DNA from: Thermococcus indicus
GTDB taxonomy: Archaea; Methanobacteriota_B; Thermococci; Thermococcales; Thermococcaceae
Direction: 5' to 3'
DNA: 64,000 nt
Assembly: GCF_006274605.1 (NCBI RefSeq)
Contig: NZ_CP040846.1
Coordinates: 372,001-436,000, forward strand
The notes under the pieces were generated by a model that searched no databases, was not told where the DNA came from, and saw only the letters and a program-made list of their open reading frames with translations. Each line of letters opens with the position of its first letter. Position 1 is the stretch's first letter. The position numbers and the translations under genes were made by a program. This document shows, one piece after another, positions 47,394 to 56,362 of the stretch.

Positions 47394-48536
47394 ATGATAA
47401 GCCGTGAAGAAATCTTAAGCGTTCTCGAAAGATACGACCCCGAGAAGATAACCGTTGGAGTAATCGGGAGCCACTCCGCACTCGACATAGCCGACGGTGC
47501 CAAGGAAGAAGGTTTGCCCGTTCTGGTCGTTGCCCAGCGCGGTAGGCACAGGACATACGCGGAATACTTTAAGCTCAGGAAAACGAGGGATGGTCTGATA
47601 AAGGGCTTCATAGACGAGGTTATTGTCCTCGACAGGTTCGCCCAGATAATAAACGTTCAGGGGGAGCTGGTGAAGAGGAACGTCATCTTCGTGCCCAATC
47701 GCTCCTTCGTTGTTTACACGGGCATTGATAGGGTTGAGAACGACTTCAAAGTCCCCCTCTTCGGCAGCAGGAACCTCCTCAGGAGCGAGGAGAGGAGCGA
47801 GGAGAAGAGCTACTACTGGCTCCTTGAGAAGGCCGGTCTTCCCTATCCGGAGCCGGTGAAGCCGGAGGAGATTGACGAGGTCGGTCTGGCGATAGTCAAG
47901 CTTCCCCATGCCAAGAAGAGACTTGAGAGGGGATTTTTTACGGCTGCCTCTTACAGGGAGTTCCGCGAGAAGGCCGAGAGGCTGAAAAAGCTCGGCGTAA
48001 TCACGGAGGAGGACCTCGCCAAAGCGAGAATCGAGCGCTACATCATCGGTCCGGTCTTCAACTTCGACTTCTTCTACTCGCCGATTGATGGAGAGATAGA
48101 GCTTTTGGGAATAGACTGGCGCTTCGAGACGAGTTTAGACGGTCACGTTCGCCTTCCAGCGAGCCAGCAGCTAACACTGCCGGAGCACCAGTTCGAGCCT
48201 GAGTACACCGTCACAGGTCATGCATCATCAACGCTCCGTGAATCCCTTTTGGAAAAGGTCTTCGATATGGCCGAGCGTTACGTGAAGGCCACCCAGGAGT
48301 ACTACCCGCCGGGAATAATCGGGCCGTTTACACTCCAGACGACCGTTGATAAAGACCTCAACTTCTACATCTACGACGTAGCTCCAAGAACCGGCGGCGG
48401 AACGAACATCCACATGGCGATGGGTCACCCCTATGGGAATTCCCTCTGGAGGAAGCCGATGAGCACCGGGAGGAGAATAGCCCTTGAGATAAAGCGCGCG
48501 GTTGAGCTGGACGAGCTGGAGAAGGTTGTTACATGA
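47394..48536 (+). CDS. purP: PurP-family formate-dependent ligase, copy 1
   Basis: A 380-residue ATP-grasp protein of the PurP family, which formylates AICAR with formate and ATP in archaea. Signatures: GVIGSHSALDIADGAK, FNFDFFYSPI, DVAPRTGGGTN and the C-terminal GRRIALEIKRA. GAGGTGG precedes ATG 47394. A second, shorter member is at 62063. Which of the two is the true FAICAR synthetase cannot be told from sequence alone. Confidence 0.9.
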   Translation: MISREEILSVLERYDPEKITVGVIGSHSALDIADGAKEEGLPVLVVAQRGRHRTYAEYFKLRKTRDGLIKGFIDEVIVLDRFAQIINVQGELVKRNVIFVPNRSFVVYTGIDRVENDFKVPLFGSRNLLRSEERSEEKSYYWLLEKAGLPYPEPVKPEEIDEVGLAIVKLPHAKKRLERGFFTAASYREFREKAERLKKLGVITEEDLAKARIERYIIGPVFNFDFFYSPIDGEIELLGIDWRFETSLDGHVRLPASQQLTLPEHQFEPEYTVTGHASSTLRESLLEKVFDMAERYVKATQEYYPPGIIGPFTLQTTVDKDLNFYIYDVAPRTGGGTNIHMAMGHPYGNSLWRKPMSTGRRIALEIKRAVELDELEKVVT

Positions 48537-48610
48537 TGATGCAGGAATTAATTCACGATACAAACGCTGGTATTTCTTTTATAACTTTTAAGTTCGATTC
48601 AAATATGTAA

Positions 48611-49915
48611 TCACTCCTCTTCCAGTTCCCCAAGATGCTCGAGTCCTTCCCTTAAATGGTCGGTTCTCCGCACCCATGAGATAAAAAATTCAGACCAATC
48701 TCCCCCGTCGTATACCGTTATTTCTATTCGGTGTCTTCCCTGAATGACGTGCCTGCCTTCCTTAAGCTTTCCGAGGTAATAGCCCCCTACAGAGCTGGGA
48801 TACCTAGAGAGGAGCACAATTTTATCGTTCTCAAGGTTGCGAAGATTGGTGATTAGCTCGTACTCATCCCGTTCCACGAGTCTGCTCTCCCTGGGGCGGA
48901 TGATGCTGTCTCTGATGTGGCTGACAACTTTCCTTACGTGGTGGTAGTCCTTGAGTCCTTCAACTTTTACTTCAACCCTGGGGTCGTACTCACCAACTGC
49001 TCTCAGGGATACTTTGGCTTCAAAAACCTCTCCCTGCCACGACTCAAGTTCAAGCTTTGCTCTGTGAAATGCGCCTTCCATCACTCCCGTGGAGAGGTTC
49101 AGTGTGCCCGTGAAGTAGGGTGGGAGGGTAACCCTGCGTGGAAGCATCTTTAAAAGCTCTTCCGCTTTTTCGTCTTCTGGAGGGAGTATTCGTTTTTTCA
49201 GTTCTTCAATGTCTCCCTTTCCGGTAAAGAGTCCAATTTTAGTGTCCGGGTCATAGCTTATGTTGAATCTGCTTTTTTCGGTTTTCAGCCACAGCTCCAG
49301 ATGGTCAGACCACGTTACCCGGTCCATTCCCTGGATATCAAGAACCCCTTTAAATTTTCCAACGTAGCAGTTTCTGCCCTTCACCACATGAAAGCCTTCA
49401 ACATCTTTTACAATCCCGAATTCAAGGAGATAGGGATGTATAAGGCTCTCAAGCCTGCAGTTCACCCGTCCAAAGCCAAGCTGGTAGTCCAGAACTCTCC
49501 TCGCGGCAAGGAGGAACGCTCTAAACTCGGTGTCTTTAGACTCGGCGGTTCCAACGACCTTCTGGAAGTGCTTCATAAGCTTCCACGGAATGCGCTTCCC
49601 AGCAAGGATAAGCCTTGACACCTCTGCCAGATATTTTGCACGCTTAAACCTCTCATACGCGAGGAATTTCTTTAAAAAAGCTGGAATATCCCTGTCCAGC
49701 TTTCCAAGGTGCTTTTCAACCTCACTGTAAAGCCTACTGCACTCCAATACCCTTTCGTATTCGCCAACAGAAAAATAGTAAAGGGCGGCGGTGTTGATGA
49801 AATGCTCCAAATCTTCGAGGTCTTCTCTGGTATAGGGTTCGTTGCCCTTAACTTTTAGGGACAGTTCAGTTGCGGTTTTCAAGAGCTCATCCGCGAGAGA
49901 TTTGAAATCCTCCAT
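48611..49915 (-). CDS. Unknown protein next to a membrane-anchored PD-(D/E)XK-like protein
   Basis: A 434-residue soluble protein. Residues 1-150 are helical (HFINTAALYYFSVGEYERVL, TPR-like) and the rest is mixed alpha/beta with no motif I recognise. Its start is 10 bases behind the stop of the upstream membrane protein, so they form one operon. It converges with purP. The composition is ordinary, without a signal peptide. A partner or regulator of the nuclease-like protein is plausible but inferred from position only. Confidence 0.55.
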   Translation of the reverse strand: MEDFKSLADELLKTATELSLKVKGNEPYTREDLEDLEHFINTAALYYFSVGEYERVLECSRLYSEVEKHLGKLDRDIPAFLKKFLAYERFKRAKYLAEVSRLILAGKRIPWKLMKHFQKVVGTAESKDTEFRAFLLAARRVLDYQLGFGRVNCRLESLIHPYLLEFGIVKDVEGFHVVKGRNCYVGKFKGVLDIQGMDRVTWSDHLELWLKTEKSRFNISYDPDTKIGLFTGKGDIEELKKRILPPEDEKAEELLKMLPRRVTLPPYFTGTLNLSTGVMEGAFHRAKLELESWQGEVFEAKVSLRAVGEYDPRVEVKVEGLKDYHHVRKVVSHIRDSIIRPRESRLVERDEYELITNLRNLENDKIVLLSRYPSSVGGYYLGKLKEGRHVIQGRHRIEITVYDGGDWSEFFISWVRRTDHLREGLEHLGELEEE

Positions 49916-49925
49916 CTAAACCACC

Positions 49926-50972
49926 TTAATACTTATTGCAGTCCACCAGTCCAGCTCTGTCGTACCATCCTATGAAGATGACGCTTGGTTCCTCGCCTTT
50001 GACGACTTTTTTCCAGCTTTCTATCACTACAAGAACCGAAACATAGCCTCTCTTCTCAGGGGTGTATTTTTGTATTTGGCAGTAGCCCCTCTTAAGCTGT
50101 CCATTGGGACTCCTCCACCACTTGCCTTTGGCTTCCCATGGAACTTCTTTTGACGGTAGTCTAACTCTGAAGTCCGGTCCAGCTTTCCCATTTTTGCTAA
50201 TCTCACGAATTTGCCCCCTATACTTTTCCTGTATAACCTGTACAGCCACAAGTTCTCCCGCTATAGCAGGAAGCATATGGTCAATAAAATGAACAAAGTG
50301 TCCCCTCTTTAGAGTAGTTATCGCGGGCTCGAGAGAGGGTATTGTGGAGTTCTCAAGGAGATGCTCAATGACACTTGCACTGAGAGTTATTCTTCCAGTA
50401 GATTTGAAGGATCCCTTTCTAAAAGTGTTGCTGGCTTCTCTAATCTCAATGCTATATTTTGTGTTTCTAATTTTCTCGTATTCATTTTTAACCTTGTCCT
50501 CAATGTCGTCTCTGTACTCCATTATTAGTACAAGGGCAATTAGAGCTGGCACTCCAATAAGGAGTAAAGTAGAACCCCCTATTGTTATTACTGGAAGTTC
50601 TGGTAAAGGTAAAGAAGGAAATGCAAACTGTGGCATTATAGGGACTTTCGGGGGAGTGTGCACTGGGTACGTGGAAAGTTCGGGACTAGAGTAGTCGTTC
50701 AGTTCCAACGTGGAGGCATAATATTCACTAAGGGAACTTCCATTAAGCTGGTTTTCGAGCATTGCAATAACTTCTTCTTTGGTTGGCACTTTTCCATCTT
50801 CTCCAGGAAGTGCAAATACGACAAATGGGACCCCTTTTACTACGACATGATACACTTCTGCTGTTCCCTGTTGTTGCCCCATACCTTGTGTTGCTTCCCC
50901 TGACACAAGTGCATGGTTTACGGTCAATCCAAGTATTAGTATAATAATAAACACACGTACTATATTTTTCAT
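49926..50972 (-). CDS. Membrane-anchored PD-(D/E)XK nuclease-like protein
   Basis: A 348-residue protein with a signal/anchor (VRVFIIILILGLTVNHALV, residues 5-23), an outer segment rich in Pro, a membrane helix at about 129-152 (TLLLIGVPALIALVLIM) and a C-terminal domain of about 190 residues. That domain holds P266-D267, then E280-A-K282 (GKAGPDF, WEAKGKWW), the PD-x12-EXK signature, preceded by a helix with Glu (AGELVAVQVIQEKY). This suggests a nuclease fold on the cytosolic side. AT-rich. Function inferred, not shown. Confidence 0.6.
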   Translation of the reverse strand: MKNIVRVFIIILILGLTVNHALVSGEATQGMGQQQGTAEVYHVVVKGVPFVVFALPGEDGKVPTKEEVIAMLENQLNGSSLSEYYASTLELNDYSSPELSTYPVHTPPKVPIMPQFAFPSLPLPELPVITIGGSTLLLIGVPALIALVLIMEYRDDIEDKVKNEYEKIRNTKYSIEIREASNTFRKGSFKSTGRITLSASVIEHLLENSTIPSLEPAITTLKRGHFVHFIDHMLPAIAGELVAVQVIQEKYRGQIREISKNGKAGPDFRVRLPSKEVPWEAKGKWWRSPNGQLKRGYCQIQKYTPEKRGYVSVLVVIESWKKVVKGEEPSVIFIGWYDRAGLVDCNKY

Positions 50973-51048
50973 TTAAATCACCAATGTTAGGTATTCTAAG
51001 AATTTATAAAATTTGTGCTCTGAGGTATTAAAAAGTGAAAGGATTATA

Positions 51049-51108
51049 TTGATATTTTTTTGTTAAAATAATCCTTAAAAACTCTAAATTTTTACACTTT
51101 TCTGACAA
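51049..51108 (+). promoter_or_regulatory. purS-purQ promoter with two purine boxes
   Basis: Upstream box TTGATATTTTTTTGTTAAAA (51049-51068), TATA TCCTTAAAAAC (51072-51082), downstream box TTTTTACACTTTTCTGACAA (51089-51108). An inverted repeat, AAGGATTAT and ATAATCCTT (51039-51047 and 51068-51076), also spans the upstream box. Confidence 0.6.
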
Positions 51109-51118
51109 GGTGGTGCCG

Positions 51119-51361
51119 ATGAAGTGGAGGGTTACCGTTATCGTCCGCCTTAAGGAGGGCCTCAACGACCCCGAGGGAAGGGTGATAGGAAGCGCCCTGA
51201 GAAACCTGGGCTACGCCGTCGAGAACCTCAAGGTTCCGAAGTACTTCGAGTTCGAGCTCGAGAGCGATAATCCAGAGGGGGAAGTCGAGGAGATGTGCAG
51301 GCGTCTGCTGGCTAATCCCGTCATACACACCTACGAGTACAGCATCGAACCGGTGAGCTGA
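51119..51361 (+). CDS. purS: Phosphoribosylformylglycinamidine synthase subunit PurS
   Basis: An 80-residue subunit linking PurQ and PurL in FGAM synthase. It starts [20 protein letters not shown], the family pattern. GGTGGTG precedes ATG 51119. purQ starts one base after its stop. Confidence 0.96.
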   Translation: MKWRVTVIVRLKEGLNDPEGRVIGSALRNLGYAVENLKVPKYFEFELESDNPEGEVEEMCRRLLANPVIHTYEYSIEPVS

Positions 51362-51362
51362 G

Positions 51363-52034
51363 ATGGTCCGCTTTGCCGTGGTGGTTTTTCCTGGAACCAA
51401 CTGCGACTTCGAGACCGAGAGGGCCATAAGAAAGGCCGGTGCCGAGGCCGAGCGTGTCTGGTATAAGGCCAACCTCAGGGACTTCGACGGCGTGGTTTTG
51501 CCCGGCGGCTTCAGCTACGCCGATTACCTCCGTGCAGGGGTGATAGCCGCTCGTCAGGAGATAATGGAGGAGGTCAAGGAGTTCGCCCGCGAGGGAAGGC
51601 CCGTCCTTGGAATCTGCAACGGCTTTCAGGTTCTCACCGAGGCTGGTCTCCTTCCGGGGGCACTGAGGCCGAACAGGGTTCCGAGGTTTCTCTGCAGGTG
51701 GGTGCACCTTCGCGTTGAAGACGCCGAAACGCCCTTTACCGCTCTCTACGAGCCGGGAGAGGTCGTAAGGATGCCAATAGCCCACGCAGAGGGGAACTAC
51801 TACCTCGACGACCCATCGAAGGTTAGAATCGTCTTCCAGTACAGCGACGGGAACGGGAACGTAACCGAGGAGGCCAACCCAAACGGCTCGGTTCTCAACA
51901 TAGCGGCGATAGCCAACGAGAGGGGAAACGTCCTCGGAACCATGCCCCACCCGGAGCGCGCGAGCGACCGCTTTTTGGGCAGTGAAGACGGTCTGAGGCT
52001 CTTCAGGAGCATGGTGAAGTGGGCGAGGGGGTAG
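51363..52034 (+). CDS. purQ: Phosphoribosylformylglycinamidine synthase subunit PurQ
   Basis: A 223-residue glutaminase subunit of FGAM synthase. Nucleophile Cys in LGICNGFQ, the motif [13 protein letters not shown], and C-terminal His/Glu in MPHPERA. It starts directly behind purS. purL is separated from it by the 7.9-kb peptide-maturation island, whereas in many Thermococcales these genes are close together. Confidence 0.96.
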   Translation: MVRFAVVVFPGTNCDFETERAIRKAGAEAERVWYKANLRDFDGVVLPGGFSYADYLRAGVIAARQEIMEEVKEFAREGRPVLGICNGFQVLTEAGLLPGALRPNRVPRFLCRWVHLRVEDAETPFTALYEPGEVVRMPIAHAEGNYYLDDPSKVRIVFQYSDGNGNVTEEANPNGSVLNIAAIANERGNVLGTMPHPERASDRFLGSEDGLRLFRSMVKWARG

Positions 52035-52040
52035 CTTTTT

Positions 52041-53033
52041 CTATCTTTTGCAGAGATGTGTGAATACTTCTTCCAGGGTCACTTGGGAATTTTGAGTGTC
52101 CACGACATTGTACTGGGATAGGCGGCTGAGTATTTCTTTGAGATCTTCATTTTTGAAATAGAGCTGAATGTACATGGACTCTCCATTTCCTTGAATTTCA
52201 ATTTTTTGAGCTATCCCCTCAAAGTCCTTGGGGTTGATTCTCCCTTTAATTTTGGCAATAATTTTCCTCTCTGCCTTGAGGGCCTGAACTTTCTCGATAA
52301 GCTCTTTTGGAGTTCCCTCAGCAATTTTACTCTTGTTGAATAGCAGAATTCTATCGCATAGAATTTCAGCCTCTTTGAGGTTGTGGGTTGTCAAGAGTAC
52401 AGTTGTTCCCACTTCTCTTGAAAGTTCCATGATAGCGTTCCAGACTTCCCTCCGGGTAAAAACGTCAAGGTATACAGTTGGTTCATCTAAGATGAGAACC
52501 TCTGGCTGAATTATCAGGGGTAGAACTAGATAAACTTTCTGCCTCATCCCAGCGGAGAGCTTTTGATACCACTCGTGTCTTTTTTCTTCTAGATTGAGCA
52601 ATTCCAGCGCGTGGGTTATTCTTCTCTCAGCCTCAGCTTTGGGAATTCCCCACAGTTCAGCTATGAACCTTAGGTTTTTCTCCACGCTGACCCTCCACTG
52701 GAAGAGGCCGAACAAATCCCTGCTTCCTCCAAAAATTGTGAAGATTCTGCCCCTAATTTTATCGTGATCTTGGATTGAATCGTATCCTGCGATGTAGAGA
52801 TGGCCTCTCGTTGGAATCACAAGACCATTGGCGATTTTGCAGAGCGTGGTTTTTCCAGCTCCGTTCGGACCCAGAAGGCCGTATATCTCGCCTTCTTTGA
52901 CTTTAAAGCTGATATCAACCAGGGCCGGGATTTCTTCACGGGGTGTTTTGAGGAAGTCCTTAAGGCTTTTCAAATCGAACAGTGACTTTATTGGGGGAGG
53001 GTAGTATTTGGTCAGATTAACCGCCTCTATCAC
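52041..53033 (-). CDS. ABC transporter ATP-binding protein of the divergent operon
   Basis: A 330-residue ATPase: Walker [10 protein letters not shown] (near residue 56), signature LSAGM and Walker [13 protein letters not shown]. The long N-terminal lead ([20 protein letters not shown]) resembles ABC-2 type ATPases of the multidrug/antibiotic group. It starts one base after the HTH gene stop and ends six bases from the purQ stop. It probably powers the permease at the head of this operon; an immunity or export role in the peptide locus is inferred from position. Confidence 0.82.
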   Translation of the reverse strand: MIEAVNLTKYYPPPIKSLFDLKSLKDFLKTPREEIPALVDISFKVKEGEIYGLLGPNGAGKTTLCKIANGLVIPTRGHLYIAGYDSIQDHDKIRGRIFTIFGGSRDLFGLFQWRVSVEKNLRFIAELWGIPKAEAERRITHALELLNLEEKRHEWYQKLSAGMRQKVYLVLPLIIQPEVLILDEPTVYLDVFTRREVWNAIMELSREVGTTVLLTTHNLKEAEILCDRILLFNKSKIAEGTPKELIEKVQALKAERKIIAKIKGRINPKDFEGIAQKIEIQGNGESMYIQLYFKNEDLKEILSRLSQYNVVDTQNSQVTLEEVFTHLCKR

Positions 53034-53309
53034 TCAGACCACCCTGATTACGTACGTTTTCCCTTTCCTCTCACGTCGAACCAATCCCTTGTTTTCGAGG
53101 TCTTTTACCGCCCTGCAGGCATTGGCCCGTCCGAACAGCTGGCTTAGTTCTTTCTGAGTTATTTCACCATTGTCAATGATTAAGTCCAATATTTGCCTCT
53201 CCGAATCGCCCAGTTCATGCTTATGCAGGCTGTTTACCTCAATCTCCACCCTGAGGAGCAGCACGAGTTTCCCGTTTTCACACTCCTCCTTGAGGACGTG
53301 CACCCGCAT
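53034..53309 (-). CDS. Winged-helix regulator between permease and ATPase
   Basis: A 91-residue protein with a beta start (MRVHVLKEECENGKLVLLLR) and a wHTH in residues 35-91 (GDSERQILDLIIDNGEITQK, ELSQLFGRANACRAVKDLEN). GAGGTG lies about seven bases before ATG 53309; the frame extends to 53318. Its place inside an ABC operon suggests local regulation of the exporter or of the divergent peptide genes. Confidence 0.7.
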   Translation of the reverse strand: MRVHVLKEECENGKLVLLLRVEIEVNSLHKHELGDSERQILDLIIDNGEITQKELSQLFGRANACRAVKDLENKGLVRRERKGKTYVIRVV

Positions 53310-53319
53310 AAGGTCCACC

Positions 53320-54122
53320 TCACATGTGGCCCAGCGTTCCCAGCTGTCTCGCCTTGTTGAAACCCCGCCTGAAGGTAAAGTACCCCACGAGGAGCATTAC
53401 TCCAGTGATGAAGAGCATGTTCATCAGGCTGGGCAGGATTTGGGATAACGAGTAGCCGCCACCCATTGTGAGTCTGCCCATTTGGAGGATGTAGGTTTCG
53501 GGATGTATTTTTGACAGGGGCTGGAGCCACTTGGGAGCTCTTCCGGTGGAAAGTAAAGCCCACTGACGAGCTGGGCCGTGATGTTGAAGAACCAGTTCAG
53601 CGGATCCTGGGTGGCCTTGGTTGCTATTCTGAACCCCGCCGAGAACAAGTCGAGGGCAAAAATCAGCAGGATGCCGCTCAGGATGACGACCACAACGCCA
53701 AGGTTAACGTGAATCCTCAAGCCAAAGAACATGATGTATGCAATGGTTATTAAGAGAGTTAGTCCCAGATTCCACAGAATTCGCCAGGCATTAATTCCAA
53801 TGAAGATTGAAGTTAGTGAAGCCGGAGCGTTATAAAGAACCGGAAAAACTCTACCGAGAACAAAGGACGAGATGCTTCCCCTCGGCAGAAAAACGAGGTT
53901 GTGGATTATTGAGCCTATGAGGAGGTATTCCAAATAATCTGGCGTGCCATACTGGGAAATGTTTGCGTTGATTGTTATCAGCTTGGCAAATATGCCGATG
54001 AAGATTATGTTCAGGCCCAAGCCTATGAACTGGAGAAGTAAATCAAATCGTCTTGAGAAGAAGACTTCCTTTTGGATGAAGATGAAGGCCTTGATTGTTC
54101 TAATGCCCTGCACTGTAACCAT
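53320..54122 (-). pseudogene. ABC-2 permease, frameshifted near residue 203
   Basis: The first frame (ATG 54122 after GGTGGTG) gives 200 residues with five membrane spans up to GLYFPPEELP, then an unnatural tail ending at 53424. Another frame continues the family pattern: WLQPLSKIHPETYILQMGRL, then LMNMLFITGVMLLVGYFTFR and the end GTLGHM at 53320, overlapping the HTH gene's ribosome-binding site. A single missing base near 53532 explains it. Either a recent inactivation or a read error; nothing else in the gene is damaged. Confidence 0.7.
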
Positions 54123-54150
54123 TGCACCACCAGAAGTTGGTTAGCGTGAT

Positions 54151-54225
54151 TACTTATAAACATTGCTTTTTTTTGTTTGAGCGTTGCATCCTTCTTTATA
54201 AATTGTTTCATGACATTTATAAATC
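54151..54225. promoter_or_regulatory. Divergent promoters of the peptide locus
   Basis: For the leftward permease operon, a TATA (TACTTATAAAC, 54151-54161) lies 30-40 bases from its start codon. For the peptide genes there are two candidates, CTTTATAAATTG (54193-54204) and CATTTATAAATC (54214-54225). The second would start transcription near 54245 and leave a leader of about 50 bases before GTG 54293. The region is very AT-rich. Confidence 0.6.
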
Positions 54226-54292
54226 AGTTGCAGTAAAACTTATGGATTGTTTCAGCGGAGATATAAGTGCAAAACTTGAAGGGGGTGAAGAC

Positions 54293-54427
54293 GTGGAGTG
54301 GATAGTTGAACCTGAAAATGTTAGGAACCCAGAGCCTGAGTTCTGCCTTGGAGACGGGTGCCTCTTTGATGGGTGTATCCTCAATGGGTGTGGAGCTAAC
54401 GGATGTGTAATTCAGTTCTGGGGGTGA
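54293..54427 (+). CDS. Cys-pentad precursor peptide A1 (RiPP-like)
   Basis: A 44-residue peptide starting with GTG (MEWIVEPENVRNPEPEF), then a core of five Cys at strict five-residue spacing: C-LGDG-C-LFDG-C-ILNG-C-GANG-C-VIQFWG. GGGGGTGA lies four to five bases before the GTG. An in-frame ATG at 54243 would add 17 residues but sits at the expected transcription start. The leader/core contrast, the sister peptide and the radical SAM maturase gene nearby point to a modified peptide. No known precursor family is recognised. Confidence 0.75.
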   Translation: MEWIVEPENVRNPEPEFCLGDGCLFDGCILNGCGANGCVIQFWG

Positions 54428-54433
54428 TGATGA

Positions 54434-54634
54434 GTGGAGTGGATAGTTGAGCCCACCAACAGTGTCGCTCCCGATGCATGCGGTGGAGATGGATGCGTGC
54501 TGCAGGGATGTGGCCTTCAGAGATGCCTCCTAAGAGGATGTGGGGCTAATGGATGTGGGGGAGATGCATGTATTATAAACCTCTGTCCTGCGGACCTCTG
54601 TCCAGCAGACTTCTGTCCGATTGATGTGTTCTGA
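54434..54634 (+). CDS. Cys-pentad precursor peptide A2 (RiPP-like)
   Basis: A 66-residue peptide with GTG start sharing MEWIVEP with A1. The core has ten Cys, each separated by exactly four residues: C-GGDG-C-VLQG-C-GLQR-C-LLRG-C-GANG-C-GGDA-C-IINL-C-PADL-C-PADF-C-PIDVF. The last part (ADLCP, ADFCP) looks like pentapeptide repeats of the A(D/N)LxX type, so a short beta-helix with a Cys face is possible. GGTGAT precedes the start. It lies seven bases behind A1, same operon. Confidence 0.78.
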   Translation: MEWIVEPTNSVAPDACGGDGCVLQGCGLQRCLLRGCGANGCGGDACIINLCPADLCPADFCPIDVF

Positions 54635-54659
54635 ACCTTTTTATAATGGGGGGATGTCA

Positions 54660-55040
54660 GTGAAACGTTTGATAGTAATCCTCAGTGTTATTTTAATGGT
54701 ATTAAGTGTGTCTTTGGGAGCAAATTGCATTGGGTCGTTTCATAGGTACGAAAACTCAAACCGTGTTTACCTCGCCAAGAGTATTCAAACCTATTATATC
54801 CCAGCAAATTCCCATGTTGAGGGGTATATAAAAGCTGATGGCAACTTTTCGGCTTATGTTATGACAAAAAGTGAGCTGAAAAAATATAAACATGGCAAGG
54901 GTTTTAAGCCAATTATCTCTTGGATTAACGTCTCATATGTTGAATTAGAGCTCGATACTCTCGACGAGACATGTTATCTTGTTGTTAGGAACGAGGAGGA
55001 GCATATCATGCTTATTCATGTTGAATTCGAGGCAAAGTGA
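54660..55040 (+). CDS. Small secreted protein of the peptide locus
   Basis: About 126 residues with a signal peptide (KRLIVILSVILMVLSVSLGA) followed by a beta-rich domain (SHVEGYIKADGNFSAYVMTK, ELDTLDETCYLVVRNEEEHI). GTG 54660 is four bases after GGGGGGAT; ATG 54654 overlaps that site. It lies between the peptides and the maturase, so it could be a carrier, receptor or immunity protein. No family recognised. Confidence 0.6.
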   Translation: MKRLIVILSVILMVLSVSLGANCIGSFHRYENSNRVYLAKSIQTYYIPANSHVEGYIKADGNFSAYVMTKSELKKYKHGKGFKPIISWINVSYVELELDTLDETCYLVVRNEEEHIMLIHVEFEAK

Positions 55041-55057
55041 TTCTGGGGGTGAGTGAT

Positions 55058-56362
55058 ATGAAGCACTCGATGTACAACATAGTGATACCCCTCACTCGGG
55101 ATGGGGTTCTGGTGTACAACGGTCTAAGTGGTGCGCTTGCAAAATTGACTCCTGAAGAGTATCGGAAGTACTTAAAGTTATCTTTTGGGGAGGCCGATAA
55201 AGAACTTGTGGAAAACCTAAAACGGGGTATGTTTATAGTCCCGGAGGATTTCAATGAACTGGAATACATTATACAGAGATATGAGAAAATAAAGGAAGAT
55301 ACCTCCCGCCTTGGACTAGTGATAGCCCCAACAATGAAATGTAATCTTGGATGCATTTACTGCTACCAGAACAGGGAAAAGTTCGATGAATACTCCCTTA
55401 TGAATGAGAAGGTTCAGACTGAACTAGTGAACTTCGTGGAAACGATTGTGAAGATCAACAATGTTAGGACACTAGAGGTTTTATGGTACGGCGGAGAACC
55501 TCTCTTGGGTTTGCCAGTTATAAAAAACCTTACGGAGAAATTCATGAGAATCGGGGAGAGATTCAACGTTAACTATTCTGGGGGCATGGTTACAAACGCC
55601 ACTCTAATAACTCCAAAGATAGCAGAGGAGCTATATAAACTCAAAATTAGGACATTCCAAATAACGCTGGACGGGGACAGAGAAACACACGACAAAAAAA
55701 GAATATATAAAAACGGGAGCGGTACATTCGATAGGATTATAGAAGCAATAAAAATTCTAAGCTCATATAAGGGCGTTAGTATCGTAATTCGGGTTAACGT
55801 TGATACTGAAGTGGTCAGAAACTTTGAGAAACTACTGGATATCCTTGAAAATGAAGGGCTCAAAGAAAAAATACGAATATATTTTTCAAAGCTTGAAAAG
55901 TACGAGCATTCGTCTTCCACTTGGGGATGTTATATAGAGAATACCAAGGACTACAGCAAACTGGAGATACGGCTGTATGAAAAACTAATTGAAAGGGGGT
56001 TTATGTTGAATATATATCCGTTCCCTAGATATCTCCCCTGTGGTGCGGTACGGAAATATGGGAACATATGCATTGATCCGGAGGGGTACCTGTACAAGTG
56101 CTGGCATGAGATTGGAATCGTGGAGAAATCCGTTGGACACGTGAGTTCAGGGTTTAATGAAAACGTGGGCAGGTGGATAATAACTTATACTCCATTTGAT
56201 TTTGAAGACTGTAGAGGTTGTGGGCTTCTACCTGTTTGTATGGGTGGTTGTCCCCTCCGAGCAATGGAATCCAAGAAGGAATGCATCCCCCTAACCGGCA
56301 GTATTGAGGAATATCTTAAGATGACGTATATGTACAAAACAAGAGGTGCGAGGGATATGTAA
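55058..56362 (+). CDS. Radical SAM/SPASM peptide maturase
   Basis: A 434-residue radical SAM enzyme. Residues 1-85 include a peptide-recognition-like region (NIVIPLTRDGVLVYNGLSGA). The SAM-cluster motif is C95-NLG-C99-IY-C102. The C-terminus from Cys328 carries a SPASM-type set of Cys (CGAV, CIDPEG, KCWHE, CRGCG, VCMGGC, KKEC) for two auxiliary clusters. Such enzymes install thioether or C-C crosslinks, or epimerise residues, in ribosomal peptides. GGGGGTGA precedes ATG 55058. Its stop overlaps the next ATG. Confidence 0.85.
   Translation: MKHSMYNIVIPLTRDGVLVYNGLSGALAKLTPEEYRKYLKLSFGEADKELVENLKRGMFIVPEDFNELEYIIQRYEKIKEDTSRLGLVIAPTMKCNLGCIYCYQNREKFDEYSLMNEKVQTELVNFVETIVKINNVRTLEVLWYGGEPLLGLPVIKNLTEKFMRIGERFNVNYSGGMVTNATLITPKIAEELYKLKIRTFQITLDGDRETHDKKRIYKNGSGTFDRIIEAIKILSSYKGVSIVIRVNVDTEVVRNFEKLLDILENEGLKEKIRIYFSKLEKYEHSSSTWGCYIENTKDYSKLEIRLYEKLIERGFMLNIYPFPRYLPCGAVRKYGNICIDPEGYLYKCWHEIGIVEKSVGHVSSGFNENVGRWIITYTPFDFEDCRGCGLLPVCMGGCPLRAMESKKECIPLTGSIEEYLKMTYMYKTRGARDM

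Noticed and set aside
54243-54292. Upstream ATG extending peptide A1 by 17 residues
   Set aside because: Lies at the predicted transcription start without a ribosome-binding site, whereas GTG 54293 has one and matches the A2 start.
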